64,000 nt of DNA from Eledone cirrhosa (GCA_964016885.1 OZ024759.1:4244046-4308045), one strand, 5' to 3'. Counted from the first letter of the stretch, positions 32,437-46,700 are shown. The notes: generated from the letters alone by a model not told the origin. A program made the numbers and translations.

Positions 32437-33003
32437 CGAGCTGACGTACCCAGCTTCGCCCGGGTAAACAGATGATAAAAGAAAAGGTCCCTATTTACTC
32501 CCTTCACAACTCTGTATGTTAGACTGACAGACAGGCACACAGACAGATAAACTGCGTGGCGATTGTGGAACGCCGCACGTATACACACATACACGCACAC
32601 AAACTTACACACACACCCGTGCACTTACACACACGCACACACTCACACATGTTGATAGTTTTTACTTTCTGTGGAACGCTGCACGCACGCACACATACAT
32701 AAACATACGCGCACGTACATACACACGCACACATGTTAATAGTTATTGCTTTCCTTCCCCTCTTATTTCCACACACATCACACACACACACACACACACG
32801 TCTCTACACTGACACATATACATAGTGTATCCAACACAGCGTTCACTTTGCCTCTCTCTCGCCTCTCTCTCTCATTGGCATTATACATATTAATTTAAGT
32901 TTGGCGTCGTTGAGGTGGGCGGAGTCGTTAGAAACCTATGAACCAATGATAATCGAGAATTATGACACACGGAATATTGACATTGTTGAAATTAATATAT
33001 AGA
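32437..33003 (-). mobile_element. Short non-autonomous Helitron, minus strand
   Basis: On the minus strand the 5' end is TCTATATATTAATTT (from 33003). The 3' end has the TACCCGGGCGAAGCTGGGTA hairpin (about 32447-32466) and finishes CTCG at 32437-32440, where CTAG would be expected. The first 500 bp match the 5' part of the longer Helitron at 33004-38816, including GGTTTCTAACGACTCCGCC-like and CATGCATAC-type CA tracts. It holds no ORF and is probably a deletion derivative of its neighbour. Confidence 0.75.
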
Positions 33004-36000
33004 CTAGCTGACGTACCCAGCTTCGCCAGGGTAAACAGATGATAAGAGAAGACAGGTAAAAGAGAAAATGTCTGTATTGGATGTTTGTCTGGTTACAGTG
33101 TGAAGCGAGTCCGTGTTGTCTGTGTGATACAAAAAAACTGTAAAAGAAATCTTCCAGATATACCAGATTCTTCGTTGTCCGGTTTGTGCATAGTATATGA
33201 ACAATTCTAGGTGCTCCTACCTAGAATAGTGACCTCTAGGAGATGGTTCCTCTTCGGCCTGACTGGAAAACGTGTATCATTGCATAGACGTGGTTGTTCC
33301 ACGTTTCTCAAAAGGATGATGGAAGTTCCAATCTGTTATATTATATGTAGATATAGATATAGATAATTAATAAAAAAGATGTCCGTCAATGTAAAGAAGG
33401 TCCCTATTTACTTGAAATGGTTTATACAAATGCCAAATTAATATGGATATGGATAACCTGCTTATCTATAAGTGGTCAGCTATAATAATAAACCAACAAA
33501 TTATATGACACAAAAATTTATTCAGTAATTTCCAGGCTCTTAGCCACTGAGTAATAGACAGTCAATATTGCCCAGATTTCAACTCGGGGAGGTGGCCTGG
33601 TTTGAACTCAAAATGGCGGATCCTTCTACTTCGAAAATAGAATGGTTTTTCAATATTACTCTAGCCCTGGCCGGCCATAGGCACCAAACTTTTTGCCAGA
33701 CTCAGCATATGATGAGGTTTTATTACCACTGCAATCAGAAGCGATAAATTTGAAGGCAATTTCTACCAATACTTGTTGGTTTTTATTGCTCATTATCGAC
33801 AATAAATGACATTGAACATAAATGATAACTCTGCCAAAGCTCACAATACAGATGAAAGGAAACCAATGTCCGAATCATATACGTCGCTTATTGATAGCAT
33901 TAAAGATATGCATACATCAGCTCAAAGCTTCATTATAGACAATATTTAGGTTTGTTCCTCTGTTAGTGGTATCAATTGCAAATTTTATACCATCAGGATC
34001 GCACACTCGAGATGCAGCAACATAGAGTTGCCCATGGCTGGATCATTCAAGCAGATACCGACTCGCTTGAAAGTCTGTCCCTGTGCCTTGTTGACAGTCA
34101 TGGAGAAGGCCAAATTGACGGGAAACTGTCTCCTTTGCCAAATAAATGGCAGCAGATCTTCACTTGGTCTCAGCATGATCCTCGGAATGAGAACCGATGC
34201 CTCTCTGCCTGGGAGTTTAGCTTCTAAAACTCTTCCGTTAATCAATCTCTCAACAATCAATCTGGTACCATTGCAAAGACCCATTTTATGATTGATATTT
34301 CTAAGCAATATAATCGGCAAACCCTTTTTCAACCTCAAAATATGTGGGGGAAATCCGGGTATTTGAAGTGAATTCAGATACTCAGTCGGAACATCCATAC
34401 TGTTCTGCTGATTAGGCTCCATTGCAGGAAACATTCCGGCTACTTGTGAATTTATTTCATCGACCGTTGCATTCGTATGAGTTAGAATAACACGTTCCGA
34501 TATTCAGGAGATATTCTGCCAAAAAGCATTCAAATTAGGGAACACCCAGTCAATCAATCAAGCCTTGGCGGTCCAGTGGCATGACCAAATGGTCTGGGAT
34601 TTATACAGTCTGATTATCACCAGCGTGTGGCAATTCATCGTTTCCCAACTGCATCAACCATCGGCCGTATGTCTCAGCCTCTTCGTTTTGCCCGAACATA
34701 GGAAGTCGCATATTATCGTGTAATCGCAAAACTCTGAAATGGCGCCACAACGGGGACTTTTTCAGACATGCATTGACAATTTGTGCTCTTTGAGCATTCC
34801 TAACAATTGGTAGCACCTGTCTGAAATCGCCACCAACAACGATAGTCTTACCACTGAATGGCAGGTCACTACCGCAGATATCTCTCAAAGTTCTGTCCAA
34901 TGCCTCCAGCAAATATCTGTGTGCCATTGGAGCCTTGTCCCAAATAATCAGAGACGTATTGCGTATAAGGCCCGCGAGTTCACTTTGTCCTGTAATATTA
35001 CAGAAACTCAACTCATCTGGAGCCAATGGAGCCTTGAAGCATGAGTGGAAGGTCCTTCCACCACTCAGCAAAGTGGCAGCGATGCCCCTGGTGGGCACAG
35101 GGAGAGCAATCTTCCTCTGAGCTCTGACTGCCGATAACATAGTGTTGAAACAGAATGTCTTTCCGGTGCCTCCTGGAACATCTATGAAAGCACAAAGTTG
35201 CTCATTAGTGGAAATCGAGTGGAGAGCGCCATCAACCAATTCTCTGTGAGATTAGGTCAACATTGGCATACGTTCATCCACAATACGTTGCTTTTCCAGT
35301 GGATCAAACTGGAATAGTTCCCTCCGATCGAGTGGCAACCGTCTAAGCTGCAATCTCATGTTCAATGCTAAGACACGTTGCCGCATTTCTTCATCAGGAA
35401 TTGGTAAATTGAAATCTGTTAAACATTTCAAATGAACTTCGAGCAGTTGCTCAATATTGAGCAAAACAATAGCTTTCAGCAAATTTTCATCATAGACCTG
35501 AAGATGGTGCCTAAAATCATCAGCCATAATTCCCCAATGGCGTTCGAATAACTCTCTTGGATCGGCAGGATTGCAGAATCCTAGAATCGTGACAAACAAC
35601 TGCCTTATTCGAGCTGGCATCTGTGTTGTTCCTGCAGCTTCCATGGCGTTATACCATTCAGCGTCATCCTGAAGGAGTCCCAGATGCTGACACACAGCCT
35701 GGTATCTTTTATATTCCACGCCATTGATTGTTTTCAAATCAGCGAAGCTCTGTTTACCTCTCGAAAAATCACTATGCAACAGAACTCGGAGATAAAACAC
35801 ATCACCAGATGCTGGATGGACATTACAAACCCGTCCAATAGTCATGAATCTCAACTTTTGTTTTCTATCATTCCATTTCTTTCCCTTCTTATCCCACGTA
35901 TAGTGCGAAGGGAAATCGCAGTAGAGTTGCTTTTGATCCGGGTTCAAAGCATGTTCCCTATTATGCTTGAACCACTCAGTCAATTCCGTCTTAGGAGGTG

Positions 36001-38816
36001 GTGCGTTAGCAATTCTTTCGATACCTCTTCTAGTGTCCTTAAAACAGACCATTTGCCTATTCTCTAAGTGAACCGTCAGTTTCTGAACGCTGTGTTTGCG
36101 TTCATTGAGATCAAAATCGAACAATCTCCAGCAAGCTTCGCTAGATCCAATCGAGCGAACATCCTGGAACCTGCCAACTTCATCTCCTTGGTTCACTTCC
36201 TCATTCCTGACATTCATCATTGCCCCATCATGACCTTTGTAAACATATTTGAATAGATATTTGCAAGCTTTCACTGAGCTACAAATTTCCACATTAATAT
36301 GACAACGATATTTCATAATCAAATATGGATTGTATGGCACAACCCATTGATTTGTAACCTGTCGACCGTTTACATTTTCGACCAAACCGCCATCGGCAGG
36401 CGACCGTCTTCTGTATGAGGGATGAGCATCCCCATCATTCCAGGAAGTGTTCGTGACAAAAGATTTCAGAAAGTGCTTACTGCATTGGCCATTTTTCATG
36501 CAAGGCGCTTTCCGATTTGCCACTCCGCATTGGTTGTGCACCATTGACTTTGCCACCAAGTTGCATAGTACCTCATTCTCCGGCAGTTCAGCACACACAA
36601 TGCTGTCGACATCCTCAGCACATCACAATTTGCAATGTCTATGTAAAATGATCAGCAAATGTGCATGTGGCAATCCTCTTTTTTGGAATTCAATTACGTA
36701 TGTAAAAGCAACTATACTTCCAAAGATTCCCTCTTTTTCCACATCATCCATTATCTTTTTCAGATATCCTTTGAATACTCTTGCCACAATATCAGGACGG
36801 TCCTTTGGCTGTTGTCCTGGCAAAAGTGCATCCTTAATATCAGTCCATTCAGGATTGCATGTAACCGTTATAAACAAATCTGGCTTTCCAAACTTTCTGA
36901 CAATAGCCATTGCATCCTGATAGCGAATGTTCATATATCTCGGGCCGCCGATGAACGACGATGGCAAAATGATGCGTCGACCAATTTGCTTGTAATTGGC
37001 ATCATCGGCTGTTATCGCATCCTGTATATTATTATACAATTCAGCTCTGATATGTTGCTGATGTGTAGCTATATAATTTAGCCTTTGATTTTCGATCTTT
37101 GCGTATGCCATACAACAGTATTCCTGGAACAATCTGCTGGCTTGAAATAGCGCATTTCTCTGTTGATTCCTCTCGTTCAAATGGAACGCGTAAAAGTCGC
37201 GAATCGAATTATTGTGTCTATTGCCACCTCCCTGTTGATGCTGATTCTCATGATCATCTAAATGAACAGACATGTTCCATCCATTTTCACCTTTTGGGAA
37301 TAAAAGAACATAATGCAATGGATGGTATGTCCTATTTGACTCATTGATAGTTTTGAGACCACCATCTCTGCGATTGAGGGCGATATCTCTCGATCCAGGC
37401 TTATCGTCCATCAACACAGCAACTTCACGAAATCCTTCAGGGGCATTATATCGCCGTTCGTGTTGATTCCTTGGCACTGCGTTAGCCTTAATCATCAATG
37501 TTTGTTGCTGAACATTCTGCAGTTCAGCCACCAACATGAAATCCATAACATAAGGATTACACTGTCTAAGCCATGATTGCAAATCATGGATCAAATCACT
37601 TAACCTTTGCCGTTCAAGTTCAGTTATATTTCCCGGCAACTTCATCCAACCGATCCTGATATCCTCCTCCGATTCACTATAATCTGGATCGTTAACGTAA
37701 ATTTGAGCGAATCAAGGCCTCTCTCCTGGGGTAACTTCTAAATTACCGATACAATGATACAAACGGCATTGAATGACGACATTCGGTTGCCATGCTCCAC
37801 TCTCAAACATCTAACTCTCTGCGATGCTAAAGCTAATAAATTGTTAATTTGCCGCGAATATTTGCGCAGTAATCTACCTCGGTCTCATTGATCACCCCAC
37901 ATACTTAGTATTTTAAACTTCGGTGACTCCCCATCATCCGGCATTCGCAAAGGTTCTAGTTGAACTGCTCCTTTGTGACAGCACATTGTGGTCCACGTCT
38001 TTTCGTGCCACCAAAGCAATGCTCCACAATGTGGAGACCCTGCTCGTCCACCAATCTGACAGTGACACGGTTGCCATGATCCATTTTTGATATCATTCGT
38101 TCGCCTTCTAGCCTCTTTACTGGAATGAGGAGCACTTTGCGACACATTCCCTGAACTTCTGTATTGCGCTGGTGCTGTTCAGCCAGCTCCTCTTCATCCA
38201 TCGGAGCACGCCATTGCTGCTGAATTCTGGCCACCTGCTGATGATGCTCAGCCAGTTCGTTTTTCAACCATCGCAGCACTCCGTCGCCGCTGTAGTTCAC
38301 TGTTTGATAAAGTCGAATTGCTTTTCTTATCAGTATTCATTTGGAGCAATTGTAAAAAAAAATGACACAATAATAAATATAAAAGATGTCCGTCAATGTA
38401 AAGAAAGGTCCCTATTTACTCCCTTCACAACTCTGTGTATGACAGACAGGCACACAGACAGATAAACTGCGCGGCGATTGTGGAACGTCACACACATACA
38501 CGCATGGAAACGCGCACACGCCCGCAAACTTACACACGCACACACTCACACATGTTGATAGTTTTTACTTTCTGTGGAACACTGCACGCACGCACACACA
38601 CATAAACATACGCGCACATACATACACACGCATACATGTTAATAGTTATTGAACACAGTGTTCACACTCTCCCCTCTCACTCCCTCATTGGCATTATGCA
38701 TATTAATTTCAGTTTGGCGTCGTTGGGGTGGGCGGAGTCGTTTGAAACCTATGAACCAATGATAATCGAGAATTGTGACACACGGAATACTGACGTTCTT
38801 CAAATTAATATATAGA
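33004..38816 (-). mobile_element. Helitron, autonomous type but decayed, minus strand
   Basis: The 5' end TC lies at 38816-38815 (preceded by A on that strand). The 3' end CTAG lies at 33007-33004, preceded by the hairpin TACCCTGGCGAAGCTGGGTA and followed by T. Length is 5.8 kb. It encodes a Rep-helicase gene, now broken, between about 33.94 and 38.30 kb. Its 3' end abuts the 5' end of the short Helitron with no base between them. Boundaries are read directly; the mechanism (rolling-circle transposition) is family knowledge. Confidence 0.85.
33941..38300 (-). pseudogene. Helitron Rep-helicase gene, broken
   Basis: Reading on the minus strand: an N-terminal piece (38300-37956), the Helitron-like N domain and Rep core (37645-36623) with FITVTCNPEWTDI and the HUH motif GLPHAHLL near 36660, an in-frame TGA at 36623-36625, then continuation in the same frame (36598-35252) with the tyrosine motif CKYLFKYVYKGHD near 36240-36275. 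An in-frame TAA at 35252-35254 follows, then the PIF1-like helicase (35239-34601) with Walker A GGTGKT near 35160 and GGDFRQVLPI. A frameshift between about 34.6 and 34.5 kb leads to the last helicase motifs (34434-33985, NKAQGQTF), and another shift near 34.0 kb to QLYVAASRVCDPDGIKFAID. Both essential domains are recognisable, but the protein cannot be made whole. Confidence 0.9.
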
Positions 38817-39002
38817 TATATATATATCATCATCATCATCATCATTTTACGTCCACTTTTCTCTGCTTGCAAGCCATGTGCCTCTTCCTATATATACATA
38901 TATACTATATACATATACACACATATACATATATATATATGTATGTATATATATATATGTATATATATATATACGTACTTAATACATGCATACATTTATT
39001 TT
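38817..39002. repeat. LINE 3' tail stub and TA microsatellite
   Basis: At 38828-38873 lies a short minus-strand RTE 3' end: (CAT)n, TTTTACGTCCACTTTTCTCTGCTTGCAAG. It matches the terminus of the intact LINE at 21720. TA-rich repeats follow to 39000. Confidence 0.75.
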
Positions 39003-39591
39003 TTTAAAATTAATTGAGTTCTTAACACGCAGGATTAAAATTGTTTTTAAAAAAACTAATTAACCCACGTGTATATTATTTTACTTTCTTATGTTTCGCG
39101 ATTGCCTCCCTTTTCCGCTTCGTGACGCTGTGAAATTCCTCAGTCTAGGACTGCTGGAATTTCAAATTTGGCGGTCATTATGATGCGTGAAGGGACGACT
39201 TAGCTGACACAAAAATAATTGCGGTAAGAAATTTTTTCTTATATCAATGTTTGAAGGGCATCCACTGATGATTTATAAGTGCCCACCTGCATATGTTCTT
39301 ACAGAAAAATATGTAGGCTTCTACATAAACAAGAAACATTCTCCCAACTTGTAGAAAACTTATAATGAAACAATTGTTTGGAAAGAGAGATATATTTTAA
39401 TTTTAATTATATCTCATATAAAATAATACAACTGGCTTTCCACAAAATACATATAGTTAGCACCCCAAACACAAAATTGGGATTATACTAAGGTATATCC
39501 TAATGTTTGTTGAGTGAGATGGTAGCCAGTCAGAGTTTAGCTTAAAGCTTTCTCTGTTACTGTATTAAATATATGTATCTATATATATCAC
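39003..39591. other. No gene recognised
   Basis: Moderately AT-rich DNA without ORFs, terminal repeats or tRNA-like boxes. Confidence 0.4.
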
Positions 39592-42500
39592 CTTGACCGA
39601 CCAGTCTGTCGGGCGTCCATTCGGCGCCGCTGGTCACAGCACGCCGTCCATTCCTCTCTGGATTGTGCTTTCCTCATCCATGTAGTCCCAATCATATTCC
39701 TAAAATGATCTGCCACCTTCATGGAGGCCTTCCGAGTGGTCGCTTCCACTCGCACGGGTACCACTCCGCAACTGCGCAGGTCCAGCGATTATCGGTGAAC
39801 CGGGCGACGTGTCCAGCCCATCTGAACTTGCTGCGTATATATTGCGCGATGACGTCCCTCACGTCGGACTTCTGTCTGATGACTTCGCTCCTGATGTGCT
39901 CTCTCAACGAGATTCCTAGCATTGATCTCTCCATGGCTCTTTGAGCCGTTACCAGCCTCTGCTCTTCTCTCTTCGTTGTAGCCCAAGTTTCACTGCCATA
40001 TAACTTTGTAGGTAAAACTGTGCTATTGAAGAAGTTGGCTTGGGCGATCTTGTCTAACCTCCCCTTGAGCACATCCCTTATGCCGCTGAACACCTTCCAT
40101 CCGGCCTTTACTCTCTGCGAGATCAGCCTCTCAATGTCTCAGCGCATGTTCACTTCTTGTCCTAGGTAGACGTATTCCTCCACCTCCTCTATTTCATCAC
40201 CGCCAACCACCATTCGACCTGTTGGTATGTTGTCGGACCGCATGAAGTTCATTTTCATGCTGTTCATCTTGAGGCCTACTGCAGAGCTTTTGATGTCGAG
40301 CTCCGTCAGCATGGTCTGAAGCCGATCCGTGGTTTCAGCGATGAGTACGATGTCATCAGCGAAACGGAGGTGGGTAAGTATCTCCCCATTGATGGTGACA
40401 CCGCCTTGCCAGTCAATGCCTCTGATGATCTGCTCGAGACACGCGGTGAAAACTTTTGGAGAGATCGTATCTCCTTGCTTCACTCCCTTCTCGACCGGCA
40501 CTCGTACGGGTGATGACAGCAGAGCTGTGTCGGTGGTGCATCCGGAATTCGCCTCCTTGAGCAGTTGAACATATTGCGCCTCGACTCCTTGCCTCTGCAG
40601 CGAGTTCAGCACTGCGTTGATTTCGACGCTGTCGAAGGCCTTCTTGTAGTCTACGAACGCGACGCAAAGAGGCATCTTGTACTCTTTTGCTTGCTCAAGC
40701 AGTTGTGTCAGAGTAAATATGTGGTCCATCGTGCTGTAGTTCTTCTGGAAGCCGGCTTGCTCTTTCGGTTGCGGTTCGTCCAGATGATGTGATAACCTGT
40801 TCAGGATTATCTTCGTGAACAGCTTGTACACGTGAGACAGCAGGAATATGGGTCAGTAGTTCTTCAGATCTTCTCTATCGCCCTTCTTTTATAGCAGGAT
40901 GGTATTCGACTCTTTCCACTGCGAGGGTATTCTTCCCTCGTCCAGATCGTGTGTGAATCGCTCGGCGAGGATTTCCAGAGCTGCTCTCCGCCTGACTTCA
41001 ACACCTCCGATGTTATTCCGTCTTTCCCTGGCGCCTTTCCGCTTTTCATTACACCAACGGCTCTTTCGACCTCACCGACAAGGATGGGTGGCACATTTTC
41101 TTCCTGTTGGAGTGACGGCAACGGCTGCACATTCCCGGCAGACTTGAAGAGCTTGGTGTAGAAGTCTTCGTAAATCTTTTCCATCTCATTCTTGTCGCTG
41201 ACCGGTACTCCAGCTGTGTTCTTCAGGGTCGTCACCTTCGATCTGTACATTGCCATGTCCGTCTCGCATTTCTTGAGGCTCTTCTTTTCCTCTGCGGCCT
41301 TCAGGAGCTTCCCCATCCGGTATGCCTCGAAGTCTCTCTTCAGTTGACGTATCACTCTGCTGAGAAGGGAATATTCGAGGTGATTTTCAGGTGTCCTCTT
41401 CATAATCTTCCTCTTCTCAAGCAACTTCATAGTTTCCTCCCAGACTCTTCCCTTCCGCTCCTTCGGGAACACACCCTTAGCCTTCCTCAAGCACTCCTTC
41501 AGTTTCCTTACCAGTGAGTCGTAGTCAGCGTCTATGCCGTCTCCTTTACACCACTTTTCCTGCATGATGGCTTCCTGCTGCTGCGCCTCGTTGAAGACCC
41601 AGACGCATTCTCCCCTTGCCGCCAAATGCAGCGCCTTCTTCTCCCTCGTCCGATCGATGACGACCTTCGCCCTCACCAGACGATGATCACTGCCAGTGTT
41701 AAATGGCGTTATGACGGAGACGTCCTGCAGTATACGTGGCTTGTCGACCAGGATGTAGTCGATCTCGTTTCCGTGCTCAGAATTTAGCGATACCCAGGTC
41801 CATCTTTTCTCCTCCTTCTTCCTGAATAGGCTGTTTCCGATGTAGAGCCGTCTCATCTCCGCCATGGTGACCAGACACTCTCCTCTCTCATTTCGATATC
41901 CCAGGCCGAATTTTCCTACATACTCTTCCCCTTGCCGTCCCTGTCCGACCTTTGCGTTGAAGTCTCACATCACGACGGTGTAAGTGGACTTCACAGTTAG
42001 CACTTTGTCTAGCTGGCGATAGAATTCTTCCACTTCCTCGTCGTCGCTGGCATTTGTGGGAGCGTAGGTCTGGATGATCTTGAGGGTGGCCTTCCCTGAG
42101 AGGTTTACGTTCAGTACACCAATCCGTGACGATATGAACTGGCAAGAAGCGACCTTCGAAGCCCATTCCTTGCTTACGATAAACCCTATACCAATCTGGC
42201 ATCCTCTGCTTTCCCGAGTCTCACGGCGCATCCATCTTGCCATCGGGAATTCTCCTCCTTCTTCTGGCGGGTCTCGCACAGCCCTAACACGTCCCACCTG
42301 ATCTTCTTCTTCTCCTCCATTAGGTGGTTCAGTCCTTGCCCCCCCCCCCCTGCCAAAGACCTGGAGTTGTATGTGCATATGGCAAGGTTAGTCCTGTTCC
42401 ATGGCGGCCTTCGGGAACCTGTGATTTTTAGCAGCCTCTCGTCGCTCGTGTCGCACTCCGCCGTCATGGAGCAGCCCGATTGACTCGCAGGGTACTGAGG

Positions 42501-42600
42501 CCCTTTTCTTTGTGCTGTTTTAACCATAAGATGACGCCATCCCATTGGCTGGGCGGGCAGGCCGGTACCTCTTCAGTTTAGCTAGCTTTTGAACTCTAGA
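39592..42600 (-). mobile_element. RTE-1-like LINE, second LINE group
   Basis: This minus-strand element is nearly full length but decayed. Its coding region differs clearly from the PHD-type LINEs: no PHD finger, GC-rich codons, endonuclease start ICTYNSRSL and RT like that of RTE-1/BovB elements. The 3' end runs into a GGTGATATATATAG tail near 39590. Target duplications cannot be picked out in the TA-rich flanks. Confidence 0.85.
39640..42545 (-). pseudogene. RTE-1-like polyprotein: endonuclease and RT, broken
   Basis: In order: N-terminus and start of endonuclease (42545-42186: LAICTYNSRSL, DVLGLCETR), a frameshift at the long G/C homopolymer near 42340-42353, endonuclease continuation (42378-41965: GFIVSKEW, IQTYAPTN), an in-frame TGA at 41965 in the VM-DFNAKVG catalytic block, then EIDYILVDK, GSDHRLVRAKV and the linker to RT (to about 40990). 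After a second shift, RT (40831-40139) shows EQAGFQKNYSTMDHI, AFVDYKKAFDSVE, KQGDTISPKVF and RFADDIVLIAETT. Stops at Arg positions follow at about 40856, 40139 and 39719; the last lies inside GRPPRRW. The C-terminal part has FRWAGHVAR. Confidence 0.9.
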
Positions 42601-42649
42601 AGATGATGAATCATCTCTAGGACCCAATTCGGGTCAAACAAATAAAAAA

Positions 42650-42680
<31 letters not shown>

Positions 42681-42682
42681 CA

Positions 42683-42820
42683 TATACTTGGGGAGGTTCA
42701 TATTGTTGTAATAATGTTGCCAGAAATAATAACAGAACACACTCACTGTTTGGTTGGTTTTCGCTTCTGTATCTTTTATATCTCCATAGTTAATTTATTT
42801 GGCAATCAAAGAACTTTGTT

Positions 42821-42879
<59 letters not shown>

Positions 42880-43024
42880 CTGTATATTTAACCATTGGTC
42901 AATCAATGCCAAATAAATTAACTATGGAGATATAAAAGATACAGAAGCGAAAACCAACCAAACAGTGAGTGTGTTCTGTTATTATTTCTGGCAACATTAC
43001 AACAATATGACCCACTCCAAGTAT

Positions 43025-43027
<3 letters not shown>
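42683..43027. repeat. Long inverted repeat with arms of about 120 bp
   Basis: The left arm (about 42683-42804) and right arm (about 42906-43027) are almost perfect reverse complements, from ACTTGGGGAGGTTCATATTG to TTAATTTATTTGGCAAT on the left. About 100 bp lie between, mostly (TA)n. It could be a foldback or MITE-like element or an inverted duplication. No TIR family is recognised. Confidence 0.9.
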
Positions 43028-43745
<718 letters not shown>

Positions 43746-46700
43746 TATCATCATCATCATCATCGTTTAACGTCCGTGTTCCATGCTTGCATGGGTTTGG
43801 ACGAGAGTTTTCCCACTTGAGGCAAGAGTGGTTGTCTTGCTCGCATAGGACTGTCCTGGCGGGTTTTCTACAGCTGGATGCCCTTCCTAACACCAACCAC
43901 ATTTACAGTGTGGACTGGGAGGTTCTTACCGTGTTGCCTACACGGTCACATTACAGCGTGGACTGTGTGTTTTTTTTTGTCGTGACACCTACACGACCTC
44001 ATTTGTTTCGGCCTGGATTTTGTGGCACCAACATAACTTTACATTGAAAGGGGTGGTGTGGATGGGGTGGTGGTGGTGGGACGGGGGTGTATTTTGTTAG
44101 AGATGCCTACTGACTGTAGTAGGTTTTACTTTGTATTTAGGTAACGCGGGTCTTCTCTATTACTGAGTACCGCCAAAGCTCTCGGTCCAGTGACATTGTC
44201 TTGGAGAGGTGTAAGTGTGTGAGGTCGGAATTTATCAGCTCGTCCCAGGTTTTTCTGGGTCTGCCTACTCCGTGGCTACCGTCTATTTTTATTGCCCTGC
44301 ACTTTGCTATACAGCTGTCGTCTTTCATGCGCATCACGTGACCATACCAACGTAGCCTTCTCTCGAGTAAACAACATCTGATCCCTCTTATTTCTAATTT
44401 TTTCCTTAGTTGGTTTATGCTTTGCCGTTCGCGTATATTACTATTACACATCCAGCGGAGCATGCAAGCTTCGTTCCTCTCTAGTCTGCGTATATCCTCT
44501 GCACACAATGCCCAGGTCTCACTGCCATGCGACATTGCTGTTCGTATGCAGGCATCATACAACCTGCCTTTCATTTTTTGGGAGAACCCTTTAGCGGCTA
44601 ATAGTGGTATAAGCTCTCTGAACTTTTTCCATCCAGTTCGGACTCTAGCTACTGTACTTTCAGAGCACGATCCCCCACTGCTGATTTTGTCACCCAGGTA
44701 ACGGAAGCTGTCCACTATTTCTATAGAACCTTCTGCGCAGTTGAAAGAGCTAGTATTTTGTGGGCACTTGCTGCTACTTATTGCACCAGAGCACCGGCCA
44801 CATGTAAAATCTGTGTTCTTCGTTAGCTTACCTGTGATCCCACTACATCTTTTATGCACCCATACTTTGCATTTGGGACATAAAATGGAGTTTCTACCTA
44901 CGCCTTTCCTACACACTGAGCATGGCCATTTCCCGGAAGGGACCGGCGCCTTATTTTCTTTCCTACAAACTAGAACTTTGGTCTTAGCCAGGTTAATTTT
45001 AAGTCCTTTTGACTCTAGGCCGTGCTTCCATGTTTGGAATTTCTTCTCTAGCTCGGCCATCGATTCAGCTATGAGCGTTAGGTCATCTGCGTATAGGAGT
45101 TCCCATGGGCAGCCTGTCTTGAACTCCTCTGTTATAGCCTGAAGAGCAATAATGAATAGTAGGGGGCTAAGAACAGAGCCCTGATGGACACCAACTTTTA
45201 CGCTAAACTCTTCACTATATTCGTTGTTAATTCTAACCTTGCTCACTGTTTCTTTATACATGGCTTGTATAGCTCTCACAAGCCATTCGTCAACACCTAG
45301 TTTTCTAAGAGCCCACCATATAATAGAATGGGGGACTCTGTCGAAGGCTTTCTCCAAGTCGACAAAGGCTAAGTATAGGGGTTTACTTTTAGTTAGGTAC
45401 TTCTCCTGTAGTTGTCGTACAATGAAAAGAGCGTCTGTGGTACTTTTGCCTGACATAAACCCGAACTGCATTTCATCTAGATCGATTCTCTCTCTCATTA
45501 GTTGCACTATTACTTTTTCCGTGACCTTCATGACCTGGTCGATTAATTTAATCCCTCTATAGTTACTCCTATCTAGGGCGTCTCCTTTACCCTTGTAACA
45601 GTTAATGATGATGCTGCTACGCCAGTCCTTCGGAACAACCCCATTCTGTATGACTTGGTTTACTATCCGGGTGACCATGGTGTGTCCCACCGTTCTAGAG
45701 GCCTTCAGCATCTCAGCAACTATTTCCGAAGGCCCAGCCGCCTTACCCGTCTTCATATCTTTGCTTGCCTTACTTATTATACTACCTTCAACTAACACTG
45801 CTGGTCCCTCTATTGGATCGGTCTGGGGGAGACTATCCTTCTCCCATTTATTCTCCTCATTTAGTAGCCTCTCGTAGTGACACTTCCAAGCGACCTTCTT
45901 ATCAGCGTCAGTGATGGCGAGTACGCCATCATCATTTAGTACACACTTCTCCCCAACAATAAAACGGTTTTCCTTGACACATTGCCTAGCAATCCTGAAC
46001 ACCTCACGTTTTTGGTCCTCGCGTTGTAGAACATGCTTGAACTTTCTTTCCTCTGCTTCCCTTCTTGCGAAGTACACTTGTCTCCTAGCTTCCCTCCTGG
46101 CCACTTGATAGTCTTCTCTACTTCCCCCATCCCGCCATATTTTCCAAACCTGCTTTTTGGCCTTAATTGACTCCTTCACCTTACTGTTCCACCACCATGT
46201 TACTCTCCTCCTGCCTATAGGCCTGCTCCGGCCACAGACTTCATCTGCCGCCAGCAGCAGGTTTGCTTTCAGGAATTCCCACTGTTCCTCTATATTGTCC
46301 GACTCTAAATGTTCTTCCTTACTGTCGAAAGCATCAAGTAATATGCTTTGAAATTTATTTCTGGCTGTGGGGTCCTTTAGCTTCCATATTTTTCTCTTGA
46401 GGATAGTCCTCTTCTGCTGTCGAGTACGTCTCGTCCTGACTATGAGGTCGCTAATTATCAGTCTACGTTGGGAGGTGCATTCTTCATGGGGGAGGGATTT
46501 AGTGTTTACAACAGTCACTCTGTCACGTCTTCTGGTAAGGATATAATCTACCTGGCTTGTGTGTTCCCCGGATCTATAGCTGATCAGGTGATTGTCTCGT
46601 TTTTTTAAGTTAGTGTTACAGATAGTTAGGTTATTTGCGTCACAGAATTCCAGGATTCTGGAACCTTCCTCATTTCTAGTACCAAACCCATAGCCTCCAT

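Noticed and set aside
33976..37347. Plus-strand frames in the Helitron
   Set aside because: They lie opposite the Rep-helicase pseudogene, which accounts for the sequence.
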